A stretch of 64,000 nt of DNA from Bacillota bacterium. GTDB taxonomy: Bacteria; Bacillota; Sulfobacillia; JAJYWN01. Shown here in pieces: positions 49,106 through 58,667 of the stretch. Below the pieces are notes generated by a model that had not been told where the DNA came from, searched no databases, and was given only the letters and a program-made list of their open reading frames with translations. Both the position numbers and the translations under genes were made by a program. The stretch lies in NCBI GenBank assembly GCA_021791495.1, contig JAJYWN010000008.1:1-64000 (forward strand). The letters run 5' to 3'. How positions within the stretch are numbered: the first letter of the stretch is position 1; each line of letters starts with the position of its first letter.

Positions 49106-50584
49106 TTGGAGCTTTGGAGACTACCTGGACATAGATTACGCGAACTCCTGGGGCGCGGTGAAGTCTCCGCCCTGGAGATAGCTCAGAACCACCTGGAACG
49201 TCTGGAAGCGAAGGAGCCTCAGATTTCCGCGTTCCTCCACGTGAACCGGGACGGTGCCCTGATGCAGGCGGGGGTCATCGACGACCGCATCCGCCAGTTG
49301 CGCCAGGCGGGGGAGGACGTCGACGCCGCGCTCCCCCCCTTGGCCGGTGTGCCGGTGGCCATCAAGGATAACATGTGCACCGAGGGCGTTCCCACCACGG
49401 CGGCGTCGAAGATCCTCCGCGATTACGTTCCGCCCTACGATGCCACGGTGGTGCGGCGCCTGCGCGAGGCCGGGGCCGTGATGATGGGCAAGGCCAACTG
49501 CGACGAGTTTGCCATGGGTTCGTCCACCGAGAACTCCGGGTATTTCCCGACGAAAAACCCCTGGGACCCGACGCGGGTGCCGGGCGGCTCCAGTGGTGGC
49601 TCGGCCGCCGCGGTGGCGGCGGGCGAAGCGGCCGCGTCTCTCGGTTCCGACACCGGCGGCTCCATCCGGCTGCCCGCCTCTTTGTGCGGCGTGGTAGGGG
49701 TGAAACCCACCTACGGTCGGGTCTCGCGGTACGGGCTCATCGCCTTCGGCTCGTCCCTTGACCAGATCGGCCCCTTCACGCGGGACGTGGAGGACGCGGC
49801 TCTGATGATGAATGCCATCAGCGGTCACGATCCAATGGATTCAACGTCGGCCGACGTGCCGGCGCCGGACTTCACGGAGGCTTTGTCAGCGGGCGTGTCG
49901 GGGCTGCGTATCGGCGTGCCCCGCGAGTACTTCGGCCCCGGCACCGAGCCGGGCGTGGACAAGGCCGTGCGCGACGCCATCGCCCTCCTCGAGCGGCTCG
50001 GGGCGCGGGTGGGCGAGTGCTCCTTGCCGCACACCTCCTACGCCCTGGATGTCTACTACATCATTGCCCCGGCGGAGGCTTCGGCGAACCTGGCCCGCTA
50101 CGACGGGGTGCGCTACGGGCCGCGGGCGGCCGGGGCCGTCACGGTAGGCGAAATGTACGCGCGGACGCGGGCGGCCGGTTTCGGCCCGGAGGTGCGGCGG
50201 CGCATCATCATCGGCACTTATGTGCTATCGGCGGGCTATTACGACGCCTTCTACCTGAAGGCACAGAAGGTACGCACCCTGGTGAAGCGGGACTTTGACA
50301 AGGTCTTCGAGGAGTTCGACCTCCTCGCCACGCCGGTGTCGCCGACCGTGGCGTTCCCTCTTGGCAGCAAGGTGGCCGATCCCCTGTCCATGTACCTTTC
50401 GGACGTCTGCACCATCCCCATCAACCTGGCGGGTGTGCCGGCCGTCTCGGTGCCCTGCGGTATGGTGGACGGCCTGCCGGTGGGCCTGCAGCTCATCGGG
50501 CGGAGCCTGGATGAGGCGACGCTGCTGCGCGCGGCCTACACGTACGAGCAGTATAGCGGCAACGGCGGCCAGGTGGCGGAGTAG
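49106..50584 (+). CDS. gatA: Asp-tRNA(Asn)/Glu-tRNA(Gln) amidotransferase subunit A
   Basis: Amidase-signature subunit that releases ammonia from glutamine and passes it to GatB. The Ser-cisSer-Lys triad is visible: Lys in VAIKDNM and the serines in [16 protein letters not shown] and [11 protein letters not shown]. 492 aa is standard. TTG start with GGAGG nine bases upstream. Together with GatB it makes Gln-tRNA(Gln) and/or Asn-tRNA(Asn) from misacylated precursors. Confidence 0.97.
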   Translation: MELWRLPGHRLRELLGRGEVSALEIAQNHLERLEAKEPQISAFLHVNRDGALMQAGVIDDRIRQLRQAGEDVDAALPPLAGVPVAIKDNMCTEGVPTTAASKILRDYVPPYDATVVRRLREAGAVMMGKANCDEFAMGSSTENSGYFPTKNPWDPTRVPGGSSGGSAAAVAAGEAAASLGSDTGGSIRLPASLCGVVGVKPTYGRVSRYGLIAFGSSLDQIGPFTRDVEDAALMMNAISGHDPMDSTSADVPAPDFTEALSAGVSGLRIGVPREYFGPGTEPGVDKAVRDAIALLERLGARVGECSLPHTSYALDVYYIIAPAEASANLARYDGVRYGPRAAGAVTVGEMYARTRAAGFGPEVRRRIIIGTYVLSAGYYDAFYLKAQKVRTLVKRDFDKVFEEFDLLATPVSPTVAFPLGSKVADPLSMYLSDVCTIPINLAGVPAVSVPCGMVDGLPVGLQLIGRSLDEATLLRAAYTYEQYSGNGGQVAE

Positions 50585-50600
50585 GGAGGGGGCGACGAAG

Positions 50601-52334
50601 ATGACTGCGGCTATAAACATGACTGGCGAGACCATGAATGGCGGTGTCGGCGTGGCAGGTGGAACTGCCGGCAGGGACGGTAGCACCCAGTACCGGGCCG
50701 ACATCTCGTTGGAAGTCCACGTCGAGCTCAAGACCAGGACGAAGATCTTCTGCGACTGCCCGAACTCCTTCGGCGCGCCGCCGAACACGAACGTTTGCCC
50801 AGTGTGCCTGGGGCTGCCGGGCAGTCTGCCGGTGTTAAACCGGGCGGCGCTGGAGTATGCCGTGCGGGCGGCGCTGGCCTTGAACTGCACCATCTCGCCA
50901 GAGACCGTTTTCGCCCGGAAGAACTACTTCTATCCGGATCTGCCGAAGGGGTACCAGATTTCGCAATCGGACAAGCCCGTCGGGACCAACGGCTGGGTGG
51001 AGATCGAGGGCGAGGGCGGGGCGAACGGCAGCGCGAATGGCGGCGCGGGCGCGAAGAAGCGTATCCGCATCCGCCGCGTGCACCTGGAGGAGGACGCGGG
51101 CAAGTCGTTCCACGGGGCGGCCGCAGCCGCCATCGGTACGGCTACCGGCGCCGAAGACACGTCCGGAGACACCGCTAGCGCGTCGGGCTTGCCCGGCTCG
51201 TCCGGAACTTCCGTCCCAAGCCCAGACGCCGAGGCCGATACTGGCGTTGCGCCGGCGCCCGAAGCCTCGCCGGCGGGGCCGGGCAGCGATTACTCCTTAC
51301 TGGACTTCAACCGCTGCGGCGTGCCCTTGATCGAGATCGTATCCGAGATCGATCTGACGTCGGGCGAGGAAGCCCGCGCCTACCTGCAGAAACTCCGCAC
51401 CATCCTGTCCTACACCGACGTATCGGACCTGAAGATCGAGGAAGGTTCGCTCCGCTGCGACGCCAATGTCTCGATCCGCCCCGTGAGCTCGGCGGAGCTG
51501 GGCGTTCGCTCCGAGGTGAAGAATATCGGCTCCTTCCGCGGCGTGAAGATGGCCCTGGAATACGAGATCGCACGCCAACGCGAGGTGTTGGAGAGCGGCA
51601 AGCGACCGACCCTGGACACGCGGCGTTGGGACGAGAAGCGCGCTCGCACCACGCTGTTGCGCTCGAAGGAAGAGGCCAACGACTACCGCTATTTCCCGGA
51701 GCCTGACCTGGTGCCGACCTATATCGACGAGGCCTTCGTCGCGGAGGTGCGACGCGGCCTGCCGGAGCTTCCCGATGCGAAGCTCGCCCGCCTGGTGGCC
51801 GAGGATGACCTGGCCCCCTACAATGCCGATGTCATCGCGTCGTCGCCGGCCCTTGCCGCCTTCTACGAAAAGGGCGCCGCCAAGGTCGCCCAGGGCGCCA
51901 CGCCCGCTAAGGTCGACGCCAAGCGCACCTTTTCCAACTGGGTCATCGGTGACTTCCTGAGCCGCCTGAACGCCGCCGGGAAGAGCATCGAGGAGAGCCC
52001 GGTGACACCCGAGGGGCTGGCGGGGCTCGTCAACCTCATCGGCCAGGGTACCATCTCCGGCAAGATCGCCAAGGACGTCTTCGAGGAGATGTTCGCCACC
52101 GGCAAGGCGGCGGAGGCCATCGTCAAGGAGAAGGGCCTGGCCCAGATCACCGATAGTGGCGCCATTGCCGCCGTGGTGGATCAGGTCATCGCAGCCAACC
52201 CCGGGCCGGTCGCCGACTTCAAGGCCGGTAAGGACCGCGCTATCGGCTTCCTGGTCGGCCAGGTGATGAAGCTGACCAAGGGGCAGGCCAGCCCGGAGCT
52301 GGTCAATAAGCTGCTACGGGAGAAGTTGGTCTAG
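50601..52334 (+). CDS. gatB: Asp-tRNA(Asn)/Glu-tRNA(Gln) amidotransferase subunit B with inserted linker
   Basis: Kinase and tRNA-binding subunit, 577 aa against the usual ~480. Family motifs are [74 protein letters not shown] and the C-terminal YqeY-like tail. Three extra low-complexity stretches explain the length: an N-terminal Gly-rich tag, a 15-residue Gly/Ala/Asn piece before KKRIRIRR, and about 60 residues rich in Ala, Ser, Gly and Pro between GKSFHG and the DYSLLDFNR strand. The last sits inside the catalytic cradle, at a point that is normally a short loop. ATG has GGGAGGGGG upstream. Confidence 0.95.
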   Translation: MTAAINMTGETMNGGVGVAGGTAGRDGSTQYRADISLEVHVELKTRTKIFCDCPNSFGAPPNTNVCPVCLGLPGSLPVLNRAALEYAVRAALALNCTISPETVFARKNYFYPDLPKGYQISQSDKPVGTNGWVEIEGEGGANGSANGGAGAKKRIRIRRVHLEEDAGKSFHGAAAAAIGTATGAEDTSGDTASASGLPGSSGTSVPSPDAEADTGVAPAPEASPAGPGSDYSLLDFNRCGVPLIEIVSEIDLTSGEEARAYLQKLRTILSYTDVSDLKIEEGSLRCDANVSIRPVSSAELGVRSEVKNIGSFRGVKMALEYEIARQREVLESGKRPTLDTRRWDEKRARTTLLRSKEEANDYRYFPEPDLVPTYIDEAFVAEVRRGLPELPDAKLARLVAEDDLAPYNADVIASSPALAAFYEKGAAKVAQGATPAKVDAKRTFSNWVIGDFLSRLNAAGKSIEESPVTPEGLAGLVNLIGQGTISGKIAKDVFEEMFATGKAAEAIVKEKGLAQITDSGAIAAVVDQVIAANPGPVADFKAGKDRAIGFLVGQVMKLTKGQASPELVNKLLREKLV

Positions 52335-52365
52335 GCCAGCCGGTCGGCTCGGTCCCGACCTGGCC
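52334..52365 (+). terminator. Hairpin at the end of gatB
   Basis: GGCCA/TGGCC enclosing GGTCGG/CCGACC forms a strong stem starting at the gatB stop codon. No T-tract follows, so it may be a Rho-assisted or bidirectional stop between gatB and the convergent acetyltransferase gene. Confidence 0.4.
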
Positions 52366-52424
52366 GGAAGGATGACATCGTACCGAACCTTGGCCTTGCC
52401 AGCTTCCGGTTGGGGAATAGCCGT

Positions 52425-52994
52425 TTACACTGCGAAGCCGTTCCTTTGAAAAGCTCGCAGGCTGGCGGTATTGTGATCCGCGATGTCACACCCGAACACG
52501 AGGTCGGCCCCGACGCGGTCGAAGGCGAAATCCACCAACATGCCTATGACCTTGGTGCCGACTCCGCGCCCCCAATAGGCCTTCTCGCCGATCATTAGGT
52601 CGATGCGCCATAGGGCCTTGCCGGGGTACCTGTCCAGCAGCCTCTGCAAGTTCATCTCTTGTAGCCAGCACTCGCCCACTGCCACTGTCCGGCTAGCCCC
52701 GGCTGGTCTGGTCGTAACGACATTCGAAGACTCAGCGATTGTAGCTGAGTTGATTGTCGCCACCTCAATCACGAAGCAGTACGCAGACTGGGAGACAGTT
52801 CGGTAGATGGCCTGAACCTCTTCTCTGGTACGGGACTGGACATCATCGCCTTCGACCAGGTAGAGGACTTCGGGGTCGTTGTTCCACGGGAGAAGTAGAC
52901 TCCAATCATCCTCGGTCAAAGGGCGCAGAACGACCGTGTCGGATGCCAGAGTCACTTGGTGAGTCCGCAACCTATCAGCCTTGATGCTCCCCAT
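52425..52994 (-). pseudogene. GNAT (AAC(6')/RimJ-like) acetyltransferase, probably truncated by a stop
   Basis: Recognisable GNAT fold: VVLRPLTEDDWSLLLPWNNDPEV, a central strand AVGECWLQEMN, the acetyl-CoA loop region IGEKAYWGRGVGTKVIGML and the C-terminal NTASLRAFQRNGFAV. TAA then follows, but the same frame continues with TAIPQPEAGKAKVRYDVIL, which looks like the normal last strand. The stop therefore probably removes about 20 residues of the core fold. ATG at 52994 follows GGTGG. A functional truncated form cannot be excluded. Members can modify aminoglycosides, but no such claim is made here. Confidence 0.6.
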
Positions 52995-53001
52995 GGTTCC
53001 A

Positions 53002-53050
53002 CCACCAACTGCAGACCACCGACCAACAACCGCCAACCACCGACCGCTAA
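53002..53050 (+). repeat. Heptamer tandem repeat (CCACCGA-like)
   Basis: Seven head-to-tail 7-base units in exact register: CCACCAA, CTGCAGA, CCACCGA, CCAACAA, CCGCCAA, CCACCGA, CCGCTAA. It abuts the start of the acetyltransferase gene. Compare the array at 31712-31786. Confidence 0.7.
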
Positions 53051-53092
53051 CAACTTGCACTCCCGGTCAAAGGAAAAGCTAAGTTTTGTCAC

Positions 53093-53257
53093 TGTCAGAA
53101 TTCGGAGGGGCCATTTCCGCCAGAATCTATCGGGTTCGCCGTACGACCCAACAACAATTGGCGGAAACGAGGCTCTTTTCCCGCTGTGATCAGGTCCGAC
53201 CGATAGATTCTGGCGTTTTCCAGGGGGGTCACCGCAAGCCTTTTTGCATTTCTGTCA
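53093..53257. mobile_element. Solo-ends relic of an insertion sequence
   Basis: TGTCAGAA at 53093 and its mirrored tip TGACAG ending at 53257 bracket a perfect 16-bp inverted repeat, CGCCAGAATCTATCGG at 53119-53134 and its complement at 53200-53215. Each is preceded by a GGGG.../CCCCC-TGGAAAA-like block. No transposase is left between them. The end structure (tips plus internal repeats) resembles IS21-type ends, but family assignment is from memory and tentative. The remainder of 52995-53404 shows no gene. Confidence 0.5.
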
Positions 53258-53404
53258 GGTTCTCCGCGGTGAGGTTGGGGAAACCCCTGCGGCACTCCAC
53301 TCGTATGGACTGACAGGAAGAAGGGCAAGGAAGTCTCGATGAGCCGGAAACGACGAGGAAGAGCAAACGGACGAGGAGAAGGAAGAGGAAGTGGGCCTTA
53401 ACCC

Positions 53405-54913
53405 GTGATCAGGCTGGCCTGGCGTAACGTCTCCCGGGACTGGACCCGCAGCTTCCTCGCCATTGGTGGAATGGCCGCGGCGGCCATCATCCTTGCGTCC
53501 GCGCTCACCCTGGCGAACACGCATCAGTCGGGCGCCTACGCCCAGTACCGCTACGCGCTGGGTGGTGACATCATCGCCCTCCCCGGCCATTTCCTGGTCG
53601 ACCGCTCCCTCTACGCCGGCGAGCCGACGGCCAAGTGGTCCTGGCACTCCTGGGATGCCACGTGGCAGGGAAACCTGTCTCAGTTCATCCCCGGCATCGG
53701 CGACAAGGGGTACCTGGCACCCGCGGAATCGACGGAAGTCTTCAACCTAGATGCCCTCAACGCGGTGCGGCCGACCCTGGAGAGCTCGGGAGTCCAGAAG
53801 GTCTACCCCTACCTAGAGTTGCCGGCCTTCACACTGGCCGGTGAAGCCGGTGAGGGAGGTCGGGGCGCTCAGGACGGCTACGGCGGCAAGGACGGCAATC
53901 CCATCCAGGGCGGCGATGCCGGCCAGAGGGCTTTTGTTACGCCACTGCGCGCCCGAGACCCCGCCGTCGATGGCGCGTGGCTAAAGGAGATTCCCGCACC
54001 GACTTCCCGCTTTCCAGTTGGGGTGAGCCTGGCGGGCGGCCGTTGGCTGAACGCTTCCGACGACGGTAAGATGGTGGCCGTTGTGAGCGCCTATCGCCCG
54101 GCAGAGGCGGGGCCGGCGCCCTCACCAGGCCAGTCCATCACCGTATCGGTTCCGGAAGTCTCCTATGATTCGCAAGGTCGGCCTTCTTTCGATTTCGGCC
54201 ACAGGCACCAGTTTGAACTTCAGGTCGCCGGAGTGTTCAACATGGTCCTTGACGTCAGGGGCGAACTCAGGAGTCTGGTCGCCCTGCCGTGGGAGACCGG
54301 GGAAATCATGATACCATCTGCTACCTTCGCCGCCATCCACCAGCAGGTTTCCGGTGGGCGGCCGCCAGTCAGTGCGGGCCAGTTAGGTCTGGTGGTAGAC
54401 GACATGACGCAGATGGGCACTACCTTGGATGCTCTCACCAAGGCTTTCCCCGACTGGACTGTCCTATCGGCGCCCCATCTGGCGTCAATGGCGAACCGGG
54501 GTGCCGGCGGTGCCATCCCGGCGGACCTGACCGGGGCCTTCGTCGTCGTGGCCTTCCTGCTGGCGGGAGCCTTGGCCGCCGGCAACATGTACGTCGTGGT
54601 CCACCAGCGGTCCAAACAGATAGGCATACTGAAGTCCGTCGGTGCCTCGGCAGGCCAGGTCTTCGTCCTCGTTCTGGCCGAAGTCGCCGGGTATGCCCTG
54701 GTCGGCGGAACCGCGGGTCTACTGTTCGTGGAAGCCTTCTACGCCCTGACTGTCCTAAGCAGCGGGGTAACGCCAGCGGTGGCCTTCTCTCGGATAGGCT
54801 CCACCAGCCTCCTCGTCTTGGGCACCGTCACCCTTGCCGCCCTGGTCTTCGGCCTGGCCCCGGCCTGGTTTGCCGCCACACGCCCCACAGCGCAGGTGCT
54901 GAGGAACGACTAA
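53405..54913 (+). CDS. FtsX/MacB-type ABC permease without adjacent ATPase, 502 aa
   Basis: Membrane permease with an N-terminal helix (IGGMAAAAIILASALTLAN), a large extracytoplasmic domain (residues 40-365) and three C-terminal helices carrying the coupling motif KQIGILKSVGASAGQVFVLVL. The outer domain contains a Gly-rich patch (EGGRGAQDGYGGKDGNPIQG). GTG start; the ribosome site (GAGGAAGTGGG) is weak and rather distant. Unlike normal MacB systems no ATPase gene is adjacent; the one at 42382-43059 is 10 kb away. Either it borrows an ATPase or the partner gene was lost. Confidence 0.8.
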   Translation: MIRLAWRNVSRDWTRSFLAIGGMAAAAIILASALTLANTHQSGAYAQYRYALGGDIIALPGHFLVDRSLYAGEPTAKWSWHSWDATWQGNLSQFIPGIGDKGYLAPAESTEVFNLDALNAVRPTLESSGVQKVYPYLELPAFTLAGEAGEGGRGAQDGYGGKDGNPIQGGDAGQRAFVTPLRARDPAVDGAWLKEIPAPTSRFPVGVSLAGGRWLNASDDGKMVAVVSAYRPAEAGPAPSPGQSITVSVPEVSYDSQGRPSFDFGHRHQFELQVAGVFNMVLDVRGELRSLVALPWETGEIMIPSATFAAIHQQVSGGRPPVSAGQLGLVVDDMTQMGTTLDALTKAFPDWTVLSAPHLASMANRGAGGAIPADLTGAFVVVAFLLAGALAAGNMYVVVHQRSKQIGILKSVGASAGQVFVLVLAEVAGYALVGGTAGLLFVEAFYALTVLSSGVTPAVAFSRIGSTSLLVLGTVTLAALVFGLAPAWFAATRPTAQVLRND

Positions 54914-54964
54914 AGAAACACCACAAGAGGGTGTCAGGTTGGGGGAAGGGTGGGGGCGGTCACT

Positions 54965-56014
54965 ATGGTACGCCTGGTCGACCTTTTTGGCCCAGAGATA
55001 CGGTCCATGACGGATGCCAGAGAGCAGTTCCTCGCGAGCCCGTGGGCCTTCTACAAGAGGTTCTTCCTCGATCCTTCCAAGGGGCTGCTCCGCGACTACT
55101 GGGGCTTCTGCCAGAGTATGACGGGCGCCAGAAGAGGGCCCTCCGGACCGTCAGAGGCCGGCGACCAAGGGACGCCGGACCATGCCCACGACCAGCTGCG
55201 GGAGGCAGTGGAGGGCTCCCGCGGAAACTCCATCACGACCGCCATCGAACGGTATCGGGCCCTTCCTGAAGGAGCGGTCAGACAGGCGCTGGACGTGGCC
55301 ACAGAGGTCGTCGGAGACGTCGATACTGATGTCTACCTCATGCCGGGCCTGGCCACGGCCAACGCCATGACACCGACTTTGGGTGGGCGCACGGTGGTGG
55401 TCATCTGCCTTGACCAGAACAGGGGAATTGAGGACCTTGTCATGGCCATGGCCCATGAGCTGTCCCACTGCGCTCTGGCCCAGGCCACAGAGTCTACCCC
55501 AGCACCGGCCGCAGAGCCGCCGGCCGGGCCGATCTTGGGGCAGATGATGTACTCAGAGGGGCTGGCTGTGGCCGCATCCCTGGCTGCGCTGGACGCCTAT
55601 CGGCGCAAAGCCTCGGCCCCCAGCCGAGTGGTTTCGCGGGATCTGCGGTCCGGCGCGGCCTCCGGCACGACTTGCAGCCAAGGCAGCCAACACTCTGAGA
55701 CCAACCTAGCCGCCGCGCTGTGGTTCGCTCCGGAGGTGCTGGCTTGGTGTCGTTCCCACGAGTCCTCACTATGGGCCAAAGCCCTACCGGTCTTGAAATC
55801 CGGCGACCGGCGGGACTTCCTATATTGGTTTGCCAAGTTCACCGCGGACGACTGGCAGGAGGACGGTCTCCCCTGCCGCGCGGGGTACTACCTGGGATAC
55901 AGTGCCGTTACTAGCTTGCTGGACAGGCTATCAATCCGCGAGGCCCATCTCCTTCCCCCTAGCGAACGTGAGAACTCTCTTCTAGCCAGAGCGAGAAGGC
56001 TGGGTGCAGGGTAG
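54965..56014 (+). CDS. HExxH protein (possible Zn-dependent protease), about 349 aa
   Basis: I do not recognise the exact family. The motif MAMAHELSHCALAQ (H164, E165, H168) followed 30 residues later by MYSEGLAVAASLAA with E198 has the pattern of a gluzincin or DUF2268-type metallopeptidase. No signal peptide or membrane helix is evident, so a cytoplasmic location is likely. The region before the motif predicts an aspartyl/valine-rich strand (DTDVYLMPGLATANAMTP). ATG at 54965 follows GGGTGGGGG; GTG at 54950 is in frame. It starts 51 bp after the permease and may be co-transcribed. Confidence 0.65.
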   Translation: MVRLVDLFGPEIRSMTDAREQFLASPWAFYKRFFLDPSKGLLRDYWGFCQSMTGARRGPSGPSEAGDQGTPDHAHDQLREAVEGSRGNSITTAIERYRALPEGAVRQALDVATEVVGDVDTDVYLMPGLATANAMTPTLGGRTVVVICLDQNRGIEDLVMAMAHELSHCALAQATESTPAPAAEPPAGPILGQMMYSEGLAVAASLAALDAYRRKASAPSRVVSRDLRSGAASGTTCSQGSQHSETNLAAALWFAPEVLAWCRSHESSLWAKALPVLKSGDRRDFLYWFAKFTADDWQEDGLPCRAGYYLGYSAVTSLLDRLSIREAHLLPPSERENSLLARARRLGAG

Positions 56015-56051
56015 GCGCGGACGTGACCAACAATACCCTCGTAGCCCAGAC

Positions 56052-56780
56052 CTAGCCGCGGACCTCCGGGACGCTTGGCAGGGCCACTGTCACACAAGTT
56101 CCGGCAGGAGAGGATTCCACGGCCATCGTGCCCCGATACCCCCGCAGGACTTCCCGGCAGAAGGCGAGTCCGATGCCGGTCTGCTCCAGGGCTCCAAGCT
56201 GATCGGGGGTGAACCCCTGGCCATTGTCCCGAAACTCGATCACGGCGAAAGTCTCTGGGGCGGCACCGCCTCTGTCTCCTACCGGCGACAGACCGCCCGC
56301 CGTCGGTCGCTCATCAATGGCGATCACCAGTCGCCCGCCCACCGGGGTGGCGGCAAAGGCATTGCGCATCAGGTTTATGAAGACGCGCCCCAGGAAGTAG
56401 GGGTTTGCCTCCACCAGTGGCTCTCTCCTGATGCGGAGATCGGTCCGGACGCCCCACTTGGCGGCTTCCGGCTCGAGCAGGAGTATGGCGTGCCTGACTA
56501 CATCGGCCACATCGCAAGTCCCAACAGACTTGCGGGCGTACTTCGTGAAGGTGAGGAAGTTGTTCAGCAGACGATTAATGCTGGCCACTTCCTCGATAAC
56601 GATGGGAAACCCGCTGGGATCAGGTACTCTACCGGCAGCACATTGGCCCCGCCATAGCTCCAGGTGTCCCTGGATGGCGGCCAGAGGGTTACGTATCTCA
56701 TGTATCAGCTCGGCGGCGATCTCACCGAGTGCGGCGATGTGGTTGTCCGCAGGAGACTCAAGTTCGGCCAGGGGAACCAT
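56052..56780 (-). CDS. Soluble histidine kinase, 242 aa
   Basis: Short sensor kinase with no sensor domain: H box IAAELIHEIRNPLAAIQGHL (phospho-His H27) begins almost at the N-terminus. The ATPase domain has an N box NLMRNAFAA, G1 FRDNGQGF and G2 QTGIGLAF. ATG has GGGAGGG upstream, so it is not simply a fragment. The closest general resemblance is to sporulation-type KinA/KinB kinase cores. No response regulator is nearby, which is usual for phosphorelay kinases in spore-forming Bacillota. It converges with the HExxH gene. Confidence 0.85.
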   Translation of the reverse strand: MVPLAELESPADNHIAALGEIAAELIHEIRNPLAAIQGHLELWRGQCAAGRVPDPSGFPIVIEEVASINRLLNNFLTFTKYARKSVGTCDVADVVRHAILLLEPEAAKWGVRTDLRIRREPLVEANPYFLGRVFINLMRNAFAATPVGGRLVIAIDERPTAGGLSPVGDRGGAAPETFAVIEFRDNGQGFTPDQLGALEQTGIGLAFCREVLRGYRGTMAVESSPAGTCVTVALPSVPEVRG

Positions 56781-57039
56781 GACAGACCCTCCCTCAGCTC
56801 GGAACTGAGTGTTTCCGTTCGATATCTCATTCCTCTGGAATCGGCCAGGCTTCCACTCCCACTCGCTCGGTTTCTACTCTTTCCCCTTCGGCGGGTCGCC
56901 GATTGCCTAGTCGGTTCGCGCCTGCCAGGTTTCCACTTGGCGGGTGCCGAATACGTTCTTCCGGATGCCGGTCCGAATCCTCCGTTGCCATAGGGCAATT
57001 GTCAGGGTGGGGTCCGCGTGTCGATTTCGGTAGAAACCC

Positions 57040-58101
57040 TTGAAGCCCTGTGGCGGCACGGGTTGGCGGAACTCCAGAGTCGAAAGAGGGCGTTTTTCCA
57101 CGAACGAATCCTTCCCAGCGCGACTGAAACCGAAAGCTCTTGGCCCAGGCAGCACCATCGGGGTAGTTGCTCCCGCCGGTCCCGCACCACACCATACTCT
57201 GGAAACCGGTCGCACGGCGCTGGAGCGCGAAGGTTTCAAGGTGGTCATGGGCGACCACGTGACGGACACCCGAGGCTACCTGGCCGGGGATGCGGCCGAC
57301 CGGGCCGGCGACCTGATGGGCATGTTTCTGGACCCATCCGTGGACGGTATCATCTGCGCCCGCGGCGGCTACGGGGCCATGCAGCTGCTTCCGCTCCTCG
57401 ACTACCAGCTGATCCGCGCGAACCCTAAGGTCTTCGTGGGCTACAGCGACATCACGGCCCTACACTCGGCACTGGCGCGCCGGGCCAGGCTGGTGACCTT
57501 CCACGGCCAAATGGCGGCCTTCTCCGAACCGCCGTCCCCCTACACCTGGCGCGCCCTGATGCGGACCATCACCGCCACCGAGCCCCTGGGGACGCTGGGC
57601 AACCCGCCTTCGGGAGAGCCTACTGTCACGCTCGCCCCGGGCCGGGCCACCGGCCGTCTCACCGGAGGCAACCTTTCTCTGCTGTCGGCCACCCTCGGCA
57701 CACCCTACGAAGTGGACACGGACGGAGCGTTACTGGTGATCGAGGACGTGGACGAAAAACCTTACCGGATGGACCGCATGTTAACCCACCTGAAGCTGGC
57801 GGGGAAGTTCGACAAGGTGAAAGGCATCATCTTTGGAGAGTCGGTGGGCTGCGAATGGGATGAGCGCTACCGCCGGGACGAGGTGCCCCCACGCTCGCTG
57901 GACCTTTTCCAGATTCTCCGCGACATGTTGGTGCCTCTTGGTGTACCGCTCTTCTACGGTTTTGCCTGCGGCCACGGGCGGGACCGGTTGACGTTGCCGT
58001 TCGGCGTGGAAGCGGAGATGGACGCGGATGCCGGGACTGTGACGGTGACGGAGGCCGCCCTCACTCCACGCCCCGGTCAGGCCGGCGATACGGTGCAATG
58101 A
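57040..58101 (+). CDS. LD-carboxypeptidase (S66 family), about 353 aa
   Basis: Cleaves the L,D bond of muropeptides in wall recycling, or related microcin-immunity-type reactions. Motifs: GSTIGVVAPAGP, the nucleophile S136 in VGYSDITAL, E235 in LLVIEDVDEKPYRMDRML and H312 in GFACGHGRD, giving the Ser-Glu-His triad. ARGGYGAMQLLPLLDY is also typical. The start is uncertain: TTG at 57040 lacks a clear ribosome site and the first 30 residues are not family-like. It overlaps the DUF1643 gene by 4 bases (ATGA). Confidence 0.88.
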   Translation: MKPCGGTGWRNSRVERGRFSTNESFPARLKPKALGPGSTIGVVAPAGPAPHHTLETGRTALEREGFKVVMGDHVTDTRGYLAGDAADRAGDLMGMFLDPSVDGIICARGGYGAMQLLPLLDYQLIRANPKVFVGYSDITALHSALARRARLVTFHGQMAAFSEPPSPYTWRALMRTITATEPLGTLGNPPSGEPTVTLAPGRATGRLTGGNLSLLSATLGTPYEVDTDGALLVIEDVDEKPYRMDRMLTHLKLAGKFDKVKGIIFGESVGCEWDERYRRDEVPPRSLDLFQILRDMLVPLGVPLFYGFACGHGRDRLTLPFGVEAEMDADAGTVTVTEAALTPRPGQAGDTVQ

Positions 58102-58643
58102 TTCACCCGAATCGCCGCTCACGTCCCCATACACGCCCCCGCTCCGGAGCGGTCTTCAGCCCAGACCGCCGATACCGGTATCTCCTCTGGCGGCGCTGGA
58201 GCGACGACCCCCCGGGAGCACGCGGTGCCGGCCAGGCCCCCTGGGCCCTGTTTGTCCTGCTAAACCCCTCCACTGCCGATGAAACGGTGAACGACCCCAC
58301 GGTGGAACGGTGCCAGCGCCGCGCCATGAAGGCCGGCTACGGCGGCATGGTGGTCCTGAACATCTTCGCCCTCCGGTCCACCGACCCGTCCGCCCTTTAC
58401 GAGGAAGGTGACCCAGTAGGCCGCCGGAACGACCGCTACATCCGCTTCGCCGTGCACCGCATCCCCGACGTGGTCTGCGGCTGGGGGACCCACGGTGCAC
58501 ACTTGGACCGCGGGCGAAAAGTCCTGGACCTCCTGACCACCATCGGGGTGCGCCCGCAAGCCTTCGGCCTCACGCAGCAGGGGCAGCCCAAGCACCCGCT
58601 GTATCTGCCCTATAGCCTTGCCCCGACCCCGCTGGAAACCTGA
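58098..58643 (+). CDS. DUF1643 family protein, 181 aa
   Basis: Matches the DUF1643 pattern: YRYLLWRRW, then ALFVLLNPSTADETVNDPTVERC, VVLNIFALRSTDPSAL and GWGTHG, with a C-terminal PKHPLYLPY. The family is widespread, often in mobile or phage DNA, and its function is unknown; the fold is thought to resemble nucleoside-processing enzymes. Its start is coupled to the LD-carboxypeptidase stop. A dispersed repeat begins 25 bp after its stop. Confidence 0.85.
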   Translation: MIHPNRRSRPHTRPRSGAVFSPDRRYRYLLWRRWSDDPPGARGAGQAPWALFVLLNPSTADETVNDPTVERCQRRAMKAGYGGMVVLNIFALRSTDPSALYEEGDPVGRRNDRYIRFAVHRIPDVVCGWGTHGAHLDRGRKVLDLLTTIGVRPQAFGLTQQGQPKHPLYLPYSLAPTPLET

Positions 58644-58667
58644 GGCTGTCCTGACGCCGGCCACAGC

